Origin: Branchipolynoe longqiensis
Taxonomy: Eukaryota; Annelida; Polychaeta; Phyllodocida; Polynoidae
Direction: 5' to 3'
Length of the DNA stretch: 64,000 nt
Assembly: GCA_030323885.1 (NCBI GenBank)
Contig: CM059186.1
Location: 23,269,849-23,333,848 of the forward strand
Positions 51,321-62,759 of this stretch are shown in pieces. Within the stretch, counting starts at the first letter, position 1, and the number at the start of each line of letters is the position of its first letter. Both the position numbers and the translations under genes were made by a program. The notes under the pieces were generated by a model. That model had not been told where the DNA came from and did no database searches. It was given only the letters and a program-made list of their open reading frames with translations.

Positions 51321-51454
51321 TATTCCACTACCACAGGGCTATAGGGAAATCGGGAATTCGTAAAATAACTGCCACTCATTCCCCAGGTTACACGGACGGC
51401 CTACACAACAAAATACTGGAGGTGTACTTCGCGCGGCTGGCACCCGGTACGTGG

Positions 51455-51717
51455 ATTGTTTGTTTGTTTGTTGTTTTACATCCTAGCAACATCTGAGGTC
51501 ATATCAGGACGGGTACCGACTTGTGACAGTACGCACTCATGGCAATTTTATAGTGCTGCCCCACTGGGAAATCAGGCCGCCGGCACCATGACCCGATATC
51601 CAACTCAGTCACATTATCCTGACACCGAGCTAACCAGCCCTTGCCCTATCCTAATAATGCCGAGCACCAAGCCAGGAAGTGACAAGTATCAATTTTTAAG
51701 TCATTGGTTTGACTCGG
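51455..51717 (-). mobile_element. SINE without its tRNA-like head
   Basis: Tail complement attgtttgtttgtttgttg through ttggtttgactcgg; the head is missing (5' truncation). It interrupts DIRS element 2. Confidence 0.8.
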
Positions 51718-51817
51718 CAGGTATGCAGGTATTGCAGCTATAGCAATACCTCAGGGAGTTTGATGCCCCTGCCTTGCAGATTTGTAAACCACTGCCTTGT
51801 GGTATAGGTTCTTGACA

Positions 51818-52215
51818 GAACCGAAGGCTAAGGGAGCAAACCCTAAACAGAAAACCGAGAGAGTGCCGCTGGTAACTTGCAAAAGCCAGCAGCACTTCAA
51901 CACTTTTGCAGGCAGCTTTCATGAAATGTACCGAGAGGAGATCATGGTTGACGGAAACAAGCTGAACTCTGTTCCGGGATTCGCCTACCTTGGAAGCACT
52001 ATATCCAGTGATGGACGCATTGAAGCTGAAATACAGAGGAGGATGGCCAAGGCTAGCGCATCTTTCAGCCGACTACACCAGAGACTCTGGAACAACCACC
52101 ATGTGTCCATTCGGGTCAAAGGCAAGATGTACCGTGCAATCATACTATCCACCCTACTATACGGAGCCGAGACCTGGACAGTGTACAGACAACCGGTGAA
52201 AAAGCTGCATGCCTT
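51818..52215 (+). pseudogene. RTE-like LINE RT C-terminal fragment
   Basis: Open frame with GFAYLGSTISSDGRIEAEIQ, RRMAKASASFSRL, KGKMYRAIILSTLLYGAETW and a final MMRHL, characteristic of the RT thumb in RTE/BovB-like LINEs. It starts in a fused segment (VTCKSQQHFNTFAGSFHEM) also present at 53105-53360 and ends at a G-rich run at about 52230. Confidence 0.78.
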
Positions 52216-52289
52216 CATGATGCGACATCTGGGGGGAGGGGAGAGGGGGGGCCCTGGCCGAATGCCCAACAACCCACAGAACAAGAACT

Positions 52290-53104
52290 AAAACTGTAAC
52301 AAAAACCATAACTACCTGAACCAATAAAGAAACTAATTACCAACTATATCCAGTCGTGTTCCCGGGTCGTGAATTCTGATTATTTTTGTACAATAGAGAG
52401 TGTGATAGGACAAGTAGAACAAGAGTTTTGGTTTCATACAGATTTCTTTTTTTTTAAATAGATTTTATTGACAGCCAGGCGAAATTGATTGATTTAGCAA
52501 GCTTAACCTTGAATTTCCGAGGAGAGAAAAAATGAAGATACAGTGGCATATGCAAAATAGCTTCCATGAGGGACCTTAAAAATCATGATTTCCCTAATTT
52601 GAAATTGTGAACAAATCATGACCAAAAACTAAATATTTAACAAATCATATCTTCTATAGAAATTCTAATGTGACACTGTTGATTAAAAATACCAACAAAA
52701 GACCCACATTGGATTACCTAATGCAAGACGTCGACCTAGATTTTGACCTCCTGCTTGAGTATTTCTGACTCCATTTCACACATCACGCCAAGTCATGCCT
52801 TAAAATTCCTTTGCCACTTTCACCTCGAAACCCATATACTATGTCGTTATGTTTCTTTCAGAAATGATATCTTAATGAACTACTTAAAAAAATAGATCAC
52901 ATGTATTACTTGAACCACAACACTGTAATACAATGTAATTTCTTTCATTGCCAACACGCAACATTCCCAGTTGAAGCTGAGTGTGATATACCACGCCATA
53001 TCAGCACATTGTAAAAATATATCCCTTTAACGATCTAATTTATTAGTTTAACCAGAGTGTTGAATCTGCAATTATTTATCGTGACTTACAGAAGACACGC
53101 ACAT
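52290..53104. other. No gene recognised
   Basis: AT-rich sequence without a supported gene or named repeat. Confidence 0.45.
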
Positions 53105-53360
53105 GACTAAAACCGAAGTCTAAGGGAGCAAACCCTAAACAGAAAACCATGTCACTGTGGCAGCATTAAGGGCGGTTGATGTATGGAACTCCCAACATCT
53201 CCCGACCAGCCACTGCAGGGACAAATAGTTTTGCGCCTGTCTTGACATGTTCTTGCCGGTGTGAAACCTCTATTTGCTCCCCGAGAGAGTACCGCTGGTA
53301 ACTTGCAAAAGCCAGCAGCACTTCAAAATTTTTGCAGGCAGCTTTCATGAAATGTACAAA
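53105..53360 (+). repeat. Second copy of the LINE-upstream segment, with 130-bp insert
   Basis: gaagtctaagggagcaaacc ... gaaaac and gagagagtaccgctggtaac ... tttcatgaaatgtac match 51820-51935; a ~130-bp sequence (catgtcactgtggcagcatt...) is inserted between the two parts. Confidence 0.7.
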
Positions 53361-53510
53361 TGGAGAGCGGCAGTCAAGTAATGAAAGCAGTCTTTGTCCC
53401 ATCACGACCGACAGCATGATGATGATGAATCTCTAACAGATTAAGGATTGTGTGTCCTATCTACCAAGGGCTATGCTGTTACAACATACTGGAGATTGCT
53501 CCATGGACTA

Positions 53511-53834
53511 ATAGAGGGGGTGTAATGATGTCACAAGACAACTGTTGGTGGCCATATTGGATTACATACAGAAGGCTTGCAACTGCCTACACTGTGCTTA
53601 TTTACTGATTTGTTGGTTTATTTGTCACTGTTTTGAACAGTTTGGGCTCAGAAGTTGTTGCTAAAGTGCTGTAAGTACATATTGGAGGTAAACTGCCCAG
53701 AACCTCTCAGAACACTAGAACACACTGTTTTACTGCATCTGCATGCATTCACAACATGACTAGGGAGGGTGCTCGTAATCCAAGATGGCTGGCCGCTGAC
53801 TGCTGAGTGATGACGTCACGTGCACTCCCTCTAT
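53511..53834. mobile_element. Element with ~50-bp imperfect TIRs ending in CRE motif
   Basis: Left atagagggggtgtaatgatg then tggccatattggattac; right inverse gtaatccaagatggctggcc and gatgacgtcacgtgcactcc ending ctctat. About 324 bp. It resembles the element at 33223-34001 in carrying TGACGTCACGTG in its terminus. Confidence 0.65.
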
Positions 53835-54742
53835 AAGTGTCACTATACCATATCCTGATATCACCAGTAACTTCAGGTGCTATAAAACCAACTGCATACC
53901 AAGCCTCTGGGCTCATTCACTCCCTTGACTCGGGCCACGGCAGACACTTGTCATCTGACGACGCTAATGCCCAAATCACACTGGGAATGGTGAGACTGGC
54001 TATAGTTGGTTGGTTGTCTCGTCGCTTGGTTGGTGAATGTTTGTGACTTTGAATAAAAACACATTCTACTACCTTCAATCCTTTGTGACTTTGCTTCCTT
54101 CCTTTTAACCAGTATATAACAGGGAATGCGACTAACCACCATGGTTAGTCACAAACCCACCTTATTACATTTAAGTAAAGTAACTGCATGCGGCTAAGCA
54201 GTTATTTTTCAACATGTCTCGAAGTATCAATTCCAACATCAGATTAAACTTTTGGGTAAGGTTTATCCGGGTTCTCCTTGCCGAAGTAGAGTTATTATGC
54301 AGGGAGTAGGCTACAGATAATACAGGTACCGGGCCAAATATCTGGCAAGCTTGGGACCGGAAGTGGCCCGGATTTCTAGATTTTCCGGTTTTCTTGAGAC
54401 AACCTAAATATACACATAAAATATAACAGATACAAGGAAACAGTAAAACACTTCTAATGCAGCGTCCGTTTTAAAATTGTGAAAATATATAATACTGTAT
54501 CATGTATACAGTATAATGTAAAACTAGCCAGTTTTCCCCCCAAAAGGCCAGTTTTCTGGCATAAAACTATGGATTTCTGGAAGCCGGATAAGAGGTTTGG
54601 TACCTGTATGCTCAAGTGTCGTATGCAAATACCACAATACCACTAACAAGTATTTTGAGAAGACATACCAGCGTTCAAGAATCTATGCCGATCTAAATCA
54701 GTAAATGAAAGCTACCAGTCCCAAGGTAAAATTCTCAACATT

Positions 54743-55434
54743 CTACAAATCCTGCACTTCTTGAAGCTGGTGTCTCTTGCGTTCCAGTTCGCTAGCCCTC
54801 TCCCTCTTCACCTTCAGCTTCCTACTCCTGACCCACTCGGCCTTTTGGCTCGCTTGTTTCTTCTCGCGTTCTTCTCGCAGATGGCCGATGCTCTCCAGCA
54901 GCGTCACAATGGCTTTTTTGCAGTAGATGTCGTTCCTGTCAAGCCGGTCCAGTTCTGCGATGCTACAGTTCTCCAGCACGCGGCTCATGTCGATCCCCTT
55001 GAAGCTGATGAGGCCGTTTGGAACCTTGATATCACCCTTCGGCAGTGTGAAGAGCGGAACGATGCTCCATTCTCTCTCCCTGCACTGGATGTGCCGCATC
55101 AGGGCATCATTCTTTTGAAAGTTCGCCCAGCCACTTTGACAGAAATCCCTCGTTATGAACAGAAAGACAACGGTGCTCGTTTCCTGTGCTTCAACGAAAT
55201 CGTCAATTAGTCCATTTATACCCTGCATATCGTCCAATAAATGCACCTTACATTGCTTCTCTTTGCCATTTAAGCGGTAGGTGATTTGTTCCAGGAGCAT
55301 TTGGAGGTGATTGGCGATTGGCTTGTCTCCTTCACTCGTGATGAGGAAGATGTCTGCGTGTGGCACACATAGAGACTGAGGCATAACCGCCCAGTCCTCA
55401 TCGGTGAGCTCGATGTTGACTTCTCCCATCATAT
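54743..55434 (-). CDS. TIR-domain protein, terminal exon (TICAM/TRIF-like)
   Basis: Probable cytosolic innate-immune adaptor. The exon starts after a tttttgtatccag acceptor and is open for 229 residues from an ATG at 55432. The TIR domain (about residues 27-155) begins ADIFLITSEGD (box 1), has an unusual BB-loop region (DDMQGINGLIDDF, no RDxxPG), TVVFLFITRDFCQSGWANFQ in place of the usual LS..F..S.WC..E, and WSIVPLFTLP. The last 45 residues are a charged coiled-coil-like tail (LREEREKKQASQKAEWVRSR...). The WxxF segment and W.IVP.. region look most like the TICAM branch, but other invertebrate TIR proteins are possible. Upstream exons, if any, were not found; the ATG may instead be internal. 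It lies among retroelements on the strand opposite KDM7. Confidence 0.72.
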
Positions 55435-55459
55435 CTGGATACAAAAATAGATTAATTAA

Positions 55460-55550
55460 AGTTGCATGGTCCGATGAAATATAATTTTGTCAAAATTAAA
55501 ACAACTACTTACATTTGATCCTATATATCCAACTTAGGCACTGGTGTATT
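55460..55550 (-). mobile_element. TTAA-family MITE fragment next to the TIR exon
   Basis: agttgcatggtccgatgaaa after TTAA (55456-55459), then ttgatcctatatatccaact and aggcactggtg; the rest is missing. It begins 25 bp from the TIR exon's 3' splice site. Confidence 0.7.
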
Positions 55551-55739
55551 AGCTAATGATTTGGGACAGTATATACAGAATAGCCAGTGAGTTTATAACC
55601 TCACCACTTTGAACACTCAGTTTGAAACACCCATTATGCAGGAAGGCCATTAACCAATTAGGCCAATCTCGTGACCTCATTAGCCTCCCCCCAACCAAGT
55701 GGCCTACTGTGCAGGGCCATAGAGGGGAAGGGGATATGA

Positions 55740-55830
55740 GGTGGATGTGTGTGTATGTGTCTGTGTGTTTCCTGACCTGACTTTACAGAGACAGACATAC
55801 ACACACAGACAGACACACACAGACATACAT
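55740..55830. repeat. TGTGTG / CACACA inverted microsatellite
   Basis: gtgtgtgtatgtgtctgtgtg followed 30 bp later by cacacacagacagacacac. Confidence 0.8.
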
Positions 55831-56544
55831 GGGTCACTCTCCTGAAAACTGGCCAGAAGTGTCACATGGAGAGTTAAAATTTAATATTTGAATTTTTTAC
55901 ATGTTTTGGTTGCAAATGAAAGCTGGAAATCTCCCCTTTACATCTATGTAAAATATAAATTGATGAGATAAAAAATAAAGGTGTAGTCCATGAATAAGAT
56001 ATCTCTTATGGCAGTATAACATGCATGTCACATCAGAATAAATATCTAATCAGAATTAAATAATATCATACTTAGAAGCATATTAATCATGGCATAATAT
56101 ACAGAAATATCTAGTGCTTATATTGATAAAAAAAAAAGTAATTCCCAGCCATGCTTATTCACTGAATAATTAGTGTACAATATTTGTGTGGCATCCAGAC
56201 ACCACGGTTACACGTGTGACGGAAATTTGTAATGTTATTTCTGAAGACATTAAATCTTTTTTTTTTTTAAATTTAAGCATGCATACATGTTAATAAATAC
56301 TTCCTCTTTGATTTGGGAACTGTTTTGTTTGATATATCAATGCAATACAAGATGTTAATAAGGATTCAACCATGTCCCATATGTCATGTTACAAATGGCT
56401 GACTGTAAAATGGGGTTTTTTGGTACAAAAACAGTTCATAACTAAAAAGACCAAAGTTGCACACAGTTTTATTTTATTTCCCTTATTTCTTTCATCAAAT
56501 CTGAACATGAATATGAAAAGTATAAGGAAAAAAATAAGTAGAAA

Positions 56545-56690
56545 GGTACATACATACACACACATACATACAAACATACATACCCACACATACAGAGAAA
56601 CACACAGATAGACACACACAGACATACACACACACAGATACATACAGACATACATAGACAGACACAAGCAGACAAGACACACATTATATT
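56545..56690. repeat. (CATACA)/(GACA) microsatellite
   Basis: tacatacacacacatacata ... cagacatacatagacagaca. The Cys/Val-rich minus-strand ORFs are artefacts. Confidence 0.9.
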
Positions 56691-56871
56691 TTGTTAAAAA
56701 CCCTAGTGCCATGGGCCTATGGCACTAATCCATTCCCAGAATGTTCCCCATCCAACCAGGAATATCTACCTACAGTCCTGTAAGGTTCCAGGTCATCTCA
56801 CATCACGTGGTCACCGCGAGATGACCATCTGGGTCATAGCCACAGGACTTTTGACAAGCTTGTCGAAATTA

Positions 56872-57021
56872 TTTTTGGTTCTTTCAGCTCATATTACTTC
56901 AAAACTAATCATCTTTAATCAAAATCACTCCGGACTAGTGATTAGTAGCTTGTAATGATCAATTTGATATATTTATCTAAAAAATAAGACACAAATTCAA
57001 ATGCCATCGGACCATGCAACT
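56872..57021 (-). mobile_element. TTAA-family MITE fragment
   Basis: Ends atgccatcggaccatgcaact before TTAA; the first half is lost. Confidence 0.65.
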
Positions 57022-57059
57022 TTAAAATATACATAATTATATATAAATCTTGAATGGTC

Positions 57060-57382
57060 TTGTTTGTTTGTTGTTGTTCCATCCTAGCAACATCTAAGGT
57101 CATACCAGGATTGGTGCAGACTTGTGACACTGCACACTCATGGTGACTTTATAGTGCTGTCCCACTGGGAGAATAGCCTGGCCATGTGTTGATATCCCAC
57201 ACAGTCACATTATCCTGATATTGTGCTAACCAGTCATTGTCCTATCCTATTAATGCCAAGTACCAGGCGAGACACTGACAAGTATCAATTTCATAAGTCA
57301 TTGGTATGACTCGGCTGAGATTCGAATTCCCGACCTTCCGCATGGGAAGCCTGCACTCTACCAATTTGGCCCCCGCATCCCA
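57060..57382 (-). mobile_element. tRNA-derived SINE, full-length
   Basis: gtttgttgttgttccatcct at left, actctaccaatttggccccc at right, full body between. Confidence 0.82.
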
Positions 57383-57659
57383 TCCTCCTTTAAGGGAAAA
57401 AGTGAAAGTAACACTAGGTAGTATCGGTTATTACTCTATGTGTATATGGTGTTGTCTTTGATCATGGTGAATAGGACTGGGTGGATATACTATGTAACAT
57501 TGTTTATGCTATTAAACAGAAAAGAACAGGAATCTTTTGACGAATATTGGCAGAACATTTCTATGACTAGATAAAATGGACATTTTCCATATGCGTAGCC
57601 TGAGGCATCCTTTGCCACCTTCATTATTGAAAATTTAGATTTGAATAAATAAAGTCTAG

Positions 57660-58150
57660 AAAGCATACATAATGCAAGTGTGCATGTTGGTTGGTCAACA
57701 TGACTGTAATCGAATAACACGACCCAGGTGACTCGGGTCACCCGAGTCGTCAGAATTTCAAATCGAACAACGCAAGTGGAGTTGACAAATACATGCGCCA
57801 TGTGCAAAACGACCCGACCCCAGTAACCCACCTCTTGGCTGTGAGTAGCTAGGAGCAATGACATGACATTTGCGGCTCATAACCTTGAGTAATGAAATGG
57901 AAATATAACTAAACTATGCCATCATAAAATACTTTAAATCCTATTTTGCTGTAGTTTTATCGGTTATTATTAATAAAAAAAAAAGGTTTTCGATTAAGCC
58001 ACCATCTTGTCCACCCTGAGCGTGGAGAAGCGTATTCGATTATTCAACCAGAGTCTGTAGGATGTGCGCATGCACCAAAAAGTGGCTTGGGTGACCCGAG
58101 TTGATTAATCGATTATGCCCACGTGTAGTGTAATTCACGTGCGGTAAAGG
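57660..58150. repeat. Palindromic element with GGGTCACCCGAGT motifs
   Basis: gactcgggtcacccgagtc (57730-57748) is a 19-bp palindrome; the inverse phrases gggtgacccgagttg and ttaatcgattatgcc occur near 58090-58120. A TIR element is suspected, with boundaries unresolved. Confidence 0.4.
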
Positions 58151-58777
58151 ACTGCGTTGGTGCCACCTGAGTTTGACTCCTAGTTACTCCCAATGCCCCC
58201 TACCGTCATCTAGAGGAACCACATCTCGCACACTGAGATGTGACGTTACTTCCAGTCGCCGCATAGCTCAAGCACTTGGGTATATAGTACCGACACTATT
58301 ATTGGCTATTACACTCATGCATACCAGTCATTCCTAGCCCACATGATCATTCCCTGACATAGGTTCCCATTGGCTGCCTTCATGATCCACCATCCTCCCA
58401 CCCAGACCTGGCCACTGTCCAGCTATCACAGGATTACCACGGACAGCTGTTACATGTCGCTGGGTGGGATGAGGGGGGGGGGGGATCATGATTAAAGGTG
58501 CACTGTTTCCCTCCCAGTCAGAAACATTTTTAAGGAGGTACAGTTTCTCTCCCAGCTATACCGATAAACACCATGTACTTAATCGGAGACGCCAGATCGA
58601 TAACACCTCACCAGCTTTACTCAGCCCTCTGGCTTGTTCTCCAACACCTCAGCCCCTTGCCAAGATGCCACGTACTGCCAAACTGCGAGACAACACCGAA
58701 AACCCCAGGAATGTAAGGGCCATGTTCAAGCCTACCCAACAATGTTGCTGCCCATATTCCTGTGCCGTCCACTTTAA

Positions 58778-59363
58778 GCCCCAGTCACACATAGCCGGAC
58801 GAGCCCCGGATTTTGAGTCGGACCACCCACGGACCAACGGCCTGGACTGTCCTGGACTGCCACGGATCAAATCACTGTTTTCGTCGATTTTTGCCTCGCA
58901 GTCACACTTTACGGACGAGCCCCGGACCAAAGGCTGGACCGCCCCGTACCACCCCCGGACTCCCCCCGGACGAGCCTGGACTGGGCTGGACCGGCCCCTG
59001 ACTAACCCAGATGAGGCCGGACCACCCCCGGACTGCCCTGGACCACCCCCGGATGTCCGGGAGTGGTCCGTGGCTAGTCCGGGGATGGTCCGGGTCAAAC
59101 CATGGCTCAAAATTACCCCGGACCACCCCCGGAATAGCTAGATGACCCCCGGACCACCCCGGATCCAGCCGGATTGAGCCCGGATTGCAAAATCCCCCAG
59201 ACCGCCCCAGATGTTTTAAACATTTTAAAACATCCGGGGCCAAGCCCGGACGAGCCACGGATCAGGCCGGATCAGGGGGTGTCGGCACGGACGAGCCACG
59301 GATCACCCCAGACAGCGGTCTGGGGCTCGTATGGCCCCTGATCCGGGTATGTGTGACTGGGCC
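58778..59363. mobile_element. GCCCCAGTCACAC-TIR MITE, CCCCGGACCA-word core
   Basis: Left gccccagtcacacatagccg, right gggtatgtgtgactgggcc; TTTAA on both sides (58773-58777 and 59364-59368). The GC-rich core repeats cggaccacccccgga and relatives many times. Pro/Gly-rich ORFs on both strands are artefacts. Confidence 0.8.
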
Positions 59364-59426
59364 TTTAAGCATTGGTAGTTGGTGAGTTTTACATTAGGAC
59401 CATCATGACGACCAACTCGCCGATTC

Positions 59427-59480
59427 CTCCGTCCTGATATGACCTTAGATGTTGCTAGAACCTAAAACAACAAACAAACT
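59427..59480 (+). mobile_element. SINE 3' tail fragment
   Basis: tcctgatatgaccttagatg ... cctaaaacaacaaacaaac; 5'-truncated copy next to DIRS-2 sequence. Confidence 0.8.
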
Positions 59481-59489
59481 TCGATTTCC

Positions 59490-59855
59490 TGGAGTTTGGT
59501 TGGCCAGCAGACTAGACTGCCAACGCCCCTTCAGTGCCGGTCGTCACCAACCACCGGAAAGACCTGGACCACCTCCAGTGGATCCGCAAGTATTTGCGGA
59601 AGGAGCTCCTGATATGACCGCATATGTTGCCAGGACGTAAACCTCCAACAACCAACCAACCTGAGCATGGGGCCAACCTTGGGCCTTCCACACGGCCCTC
59701 CTTTGTTCCCTGGGTCCAAACTAGCCCCATAATGACCTACCCCAAGAAGCACACTGACGAGAAGTGGGTCATCGGGGATATCAGCTACCCTCGGGGGTGG
59801 GGGGTGGCTAGTGTTAATGCCGGGATAAGGAAGGGCTACTTCCACCTACACACTC
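59490..59855 (+). pseudogene. Second fragment of DIRS-like element 2 (RT N-terminus)
   Basis: Encodes FDFLEFGWPAD (stop), DHLQWIRKYLRKEL, then after a SINE tail HGANLGPSTRPSFVPWVQTS and PRGWGVASVNAGIRKGYF, homologous to DYLQYGWPADYT ... GPFEKPPFEPWTQCSPMMT of 49.8-50.1 kb. It stops where the gypsy-like element begins. Confidence 0.8.
59611..59662 (+). mobile_element. SINE 3' tail inserted in DIRS fragment
   Basis: tgatatgaccgcatatgttg ... aacctccaacaaccaacc, between codons that are adjacent in the 50-kb homologue. Confidence 0.75.
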
Positions 59856-60134
59856 CATTATGAATACTTCTTCTTTAGATTTCTCCAAGTCTTACTCTTC
59901 TAAGGGAGCTTCTAAATCCTCTACTTCAGATAGTCAGGTTCTGAAAACCATTCAAGGCGAGATAAAGACTGAGAAAATATGTAATCACTTGTCGTTAGCT
60001 AGTGGGATTTCTGAACATTCAGCAATTCATGCTGTAAGCGCTGCAACAACTTGTCATGTCAGTTCTTATCTTATGCACAGGGCATACATCTTCAGTCACC
60101 ACGTGAAAACCTAGAGCTGCCGTCAGGGTAGACA

Positions 60135-60420
60135 ATGCTTCTAAAATTAGGCACACTTCAGTCGCACAGCACACGGCTGTCAACACAACAGCAGGGAGGC
60201 TATGTGAAAGCTTCGCCATCTGTGCAGGCGCAGACGTTGTCGACTAAACCGACACATGCATATCCACACATGCGGAAAAGCAATGCTTTTAGGCATGGAA
60301 ACTCTAATAAACCTACTTGTTACTTATGTAATGAGCCACACATGTTGTGAAATTGTCCATACAAACTTAAATTACTTGCTAGTAATGTGGATGTAAGCGG
60401 TACTACACCGTCAGGAAACT
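60135..60420 (+). pseudogene. Gypsy gag C-terminal remnant with damaged zinc knuckle
   Basis: Reads CYLCNEPHML-stop-NCPYK: a CCHC knuckle that has lost one residue before the His and carries a TGA inside. Confidence 0.6.
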
Positions 60421-60479
60421 AAAAAGTGCACTTGCTGCACGTCCTTCAATTAATCTTTAATTTCTTGGATTTAAATTAT

Positions 60480-61421
60480 CTGGTGTTGTAGACTCAGGTG
60501 CAGCTAAAAGTTTGATACATTTGACTGCTTTTCAATTTCTGGTTGATATAGGTGTATCCGATGGGCAAATTGTATACGGGTAGTAGATTGAGATCTCTCT
60601 CAGGACATCTAATTCCAACTGTAGGTATAGCATATATTTCTCTCTATGATACATTATGTCCTTTCTTTGCGGTTAAGTCACTGAGCTTTGATATGCTCAT
60701 AGGTACAGATGTAATGGAAAGTTTTGCAGGTGAAATCAGCTATAGAGATAGGTTTGTTTCCTTGTATGATATTCTACATCCTTGGATAAGTTTAGAATTA
60801 ATTGATAGAGGAATTGCAGGGATAGTTCGAGAATTAGAATATTGGAATATACAATTTCCTTCTTTATTTCCTGATTGTGATGAAAAACTTAAAGCTATTA
60901 AGGTGGTTGAAATGCATATCAATACAGGTAGTGCATATCCTCTTAATCAGAGACCTTATAGAATACCTTTAAATAGAAGATATCTTGTAGAAAAAGAACT
61001 AAAAAGAATGCTGGATGATGATATTATAGAGTCTAGTTGTAGTCCTTGGGCTTCACCAATTACTTTACTGCCTAAGAAAGATGGTACTATTCATCTATGT
61101 GGAGACTACCGTAAGCTAAATGCAGTTACACCTAAAGATGCTTACCCTCTGCCCAGGATACAAGATATTTTTGATCAACTTCATGGTGCTAAAATTGTTA
61201 CCACAATTGACCTTAAATCTGGTTATTGGCAGGTAATGGTAGATAAGGAAAGTAGACCTAAAACAGCTATTAACACTCATATAGGAATATTTCAATTTAA
61301 ACGCATGCAGTTTGGATTAAGTAATGCACCAGCGGTTTTCCAAAGAATGATGAATGTAATCTTTGCGGAATTTTTAGGAAAGTTTTGTTCGATTTATTTA
61401 GATGACTTCGTGGTACCATAG
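60480..61421 (+). pseudogene. Gypsy protease-RT, truncated after YLDD
   Basis: The protease active site VVDSGAAKSLI (about 60483) is followed by an open frame through LIGTDVM, then RT motifs RPYRIPLNRRYLVEKE, SPWASPITLLPKKDGT, CGDYRKLNAVT, YPLPRIQDIFDQLHGAK, TTIDLKSGYWQVMV, FKRMQFGLSNAPAVFQRMMN and YLDD at 61395-61406. A stop follows at FVVP. Confidence 0.88.
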
Positions 61422-61429
61422 TTAATGAA

Positions 61430-61701
61430 TCGGACCTTTGGAGAGAAAATATTATCCAGGATACATAGTGGTTAGATCACGAGGTTCAGTAGTGACAGTG
61501 GTAGGGCCTAAAAACGATCGAAAAATTGTTAATCGAGATAAGGTTAGAATAGTTGATTCTAATATTTGTTGGGATGATTTGGCACCTAGATTAACGCGTA
61601 CGGAGAGGATAAAAGGTACAGCACAACCTTTGCCATTCAATACTCTCATTTTTGGCCAGGATAAACAAACTAATGCATTTTTGGTGAATAAAACAAAATA
61701 A
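61430..61701 (+). pseudogene. Gypsy integrase C-terminal tail
   Basis: RKYYPGYIVVRSRGSVVTVV and PKNDRKIVNRDKVRIV resemble the SH3-like C-terminal domain of gypsy integrases. It lies ~20 bp after the RT stop, proving a deletion of more than a kilobase of coding sequence relative to the family. Confidence 0.65.
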
Positions 61702-62740
61702 AAACCTAAAATAATACATTCTCGTGAAATTGGTACTGGAGCTTTTAGGCGCCAGCAGGCATGAAAGATTGATTCAATAATTGGTAGTTATAATTTATTC
61801 AACAGGATTGACCAATCACAGCAAAGAACGCCACAGAAGGATTGCCAAAGATGCGGACGGCAGAGTGCTTTGGCTCAGCCGAGAAAAAAATTCTGTTTCT
61901 GCGCCACTAATTCAGAATGGTTGCGCCATACCTAACCATTGCGCTAATATGAAGCATGAACTAAAAATAGTGCAAGTCGCCAGCTTTAAAACTGCTCGAC
62001 AGGGTTTGCGAGGTTTACTCATAAGAAATATTTATATTCCTAACTAAACTTGCGCCATACATGATGCATAGTAATGTAAGTTGCGCCACTAATAAATGTT
62101 ACTAATTCATTAGAATTACAGACATGTTGGAGATGGGATAGACTCCACAGTAGCATTGCTATAGTAAGATTATTAACACTTTTGCTTACAAATGCTTCTG
62201 CTTACATTTCAGGTTGGATGATTTGTATGAAATGGAAAAATTAGTAAGAACATGGTAGGATTTGTATAAAGATTGTCGTGCACATCCATGTACTAATTAA
62301 TCTTGTTATTCTATAGTGACATAGACTGAAAAACGTACACCGGTGGTGGATGAGATGTCACACTAACAAATAACAGATCAATTCTTTCCCATAGACTTTC
62401 TATTTATTTAAGTTAATTGTTTGTAGCTATGGCAAGTGCGAGCGTGCACTTGGCGTATTACGTAACGTGGCAGAGACGAGGTCTTACTCAGCGGATTGAG
62501 CTGAAACTGTTTAGCTACTAGAAAAGCTATGATCTGTCACACTAATGATGGAAATGCTCTGTATTGTTAAAACTGTACAACGGAAAGCTCTGTTAATACT
62601 TTTGAGCTCTGGATTTGTTTTCGGGGTAGACTAAGCAGGTTTAAGAAGTGATACTCTCAATGTGGAGACGAATGCAGGAAATCAAAGGTGGTGTATGCTT
62701 TTGTTGGGATGCACCATTGAGAATGTATTGACTTTTCTTA
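61702..62740. other. No gene recognised; possible gypsy 3' region
   Basis: No LTR pair could be matched. Short ORFs lack recognisable domains. Confidence 0.4.
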
Positions 62741-62759
62741 GTTCCAAGTTATATGATCT

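Larger units (their letters stand above)
47853..51452 (+). mobile_element. DIRS-like retrotransposon 2, degraded
   Basis: Different family from element 1 and GC-richer. Order: gag-like ORF, Thr/Pro-rich spacer, RT, RNase H, then YTDGLHNKILEVYFARLAPG (start of a recombinase-like region) cut by the SINE at 51455. Multiple frameshifts and stops. Confidence 0.75.
59856..61701 (+). mobile_element. Ty3/gypsy retroelement with internal deletion
   Basis: gag remnants with a zinc knuckle, protease, RT to YLDD, then directly an integrase C-terminal tail. LTRs were not recognised. The rest of RT, RNase H and the integrase core are absent. Confidence 0.82.

Noticed and set aside
57490..57864. 124-codon minus ORF upstream of the TIR gene as a possible first exon
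   Set aside because: No recognisable domain, overlaps a palindromic repeat, and no splice junction linking it to the TIR exon could be justified.
58488..59258. Pro/Gly-rich ORFs of 118-217 codons on both strands
   Set aside because: They arise from the GC-rich iterated words of a MITE (58778-59363) and read open on both strands, typical of repeat artefacts.
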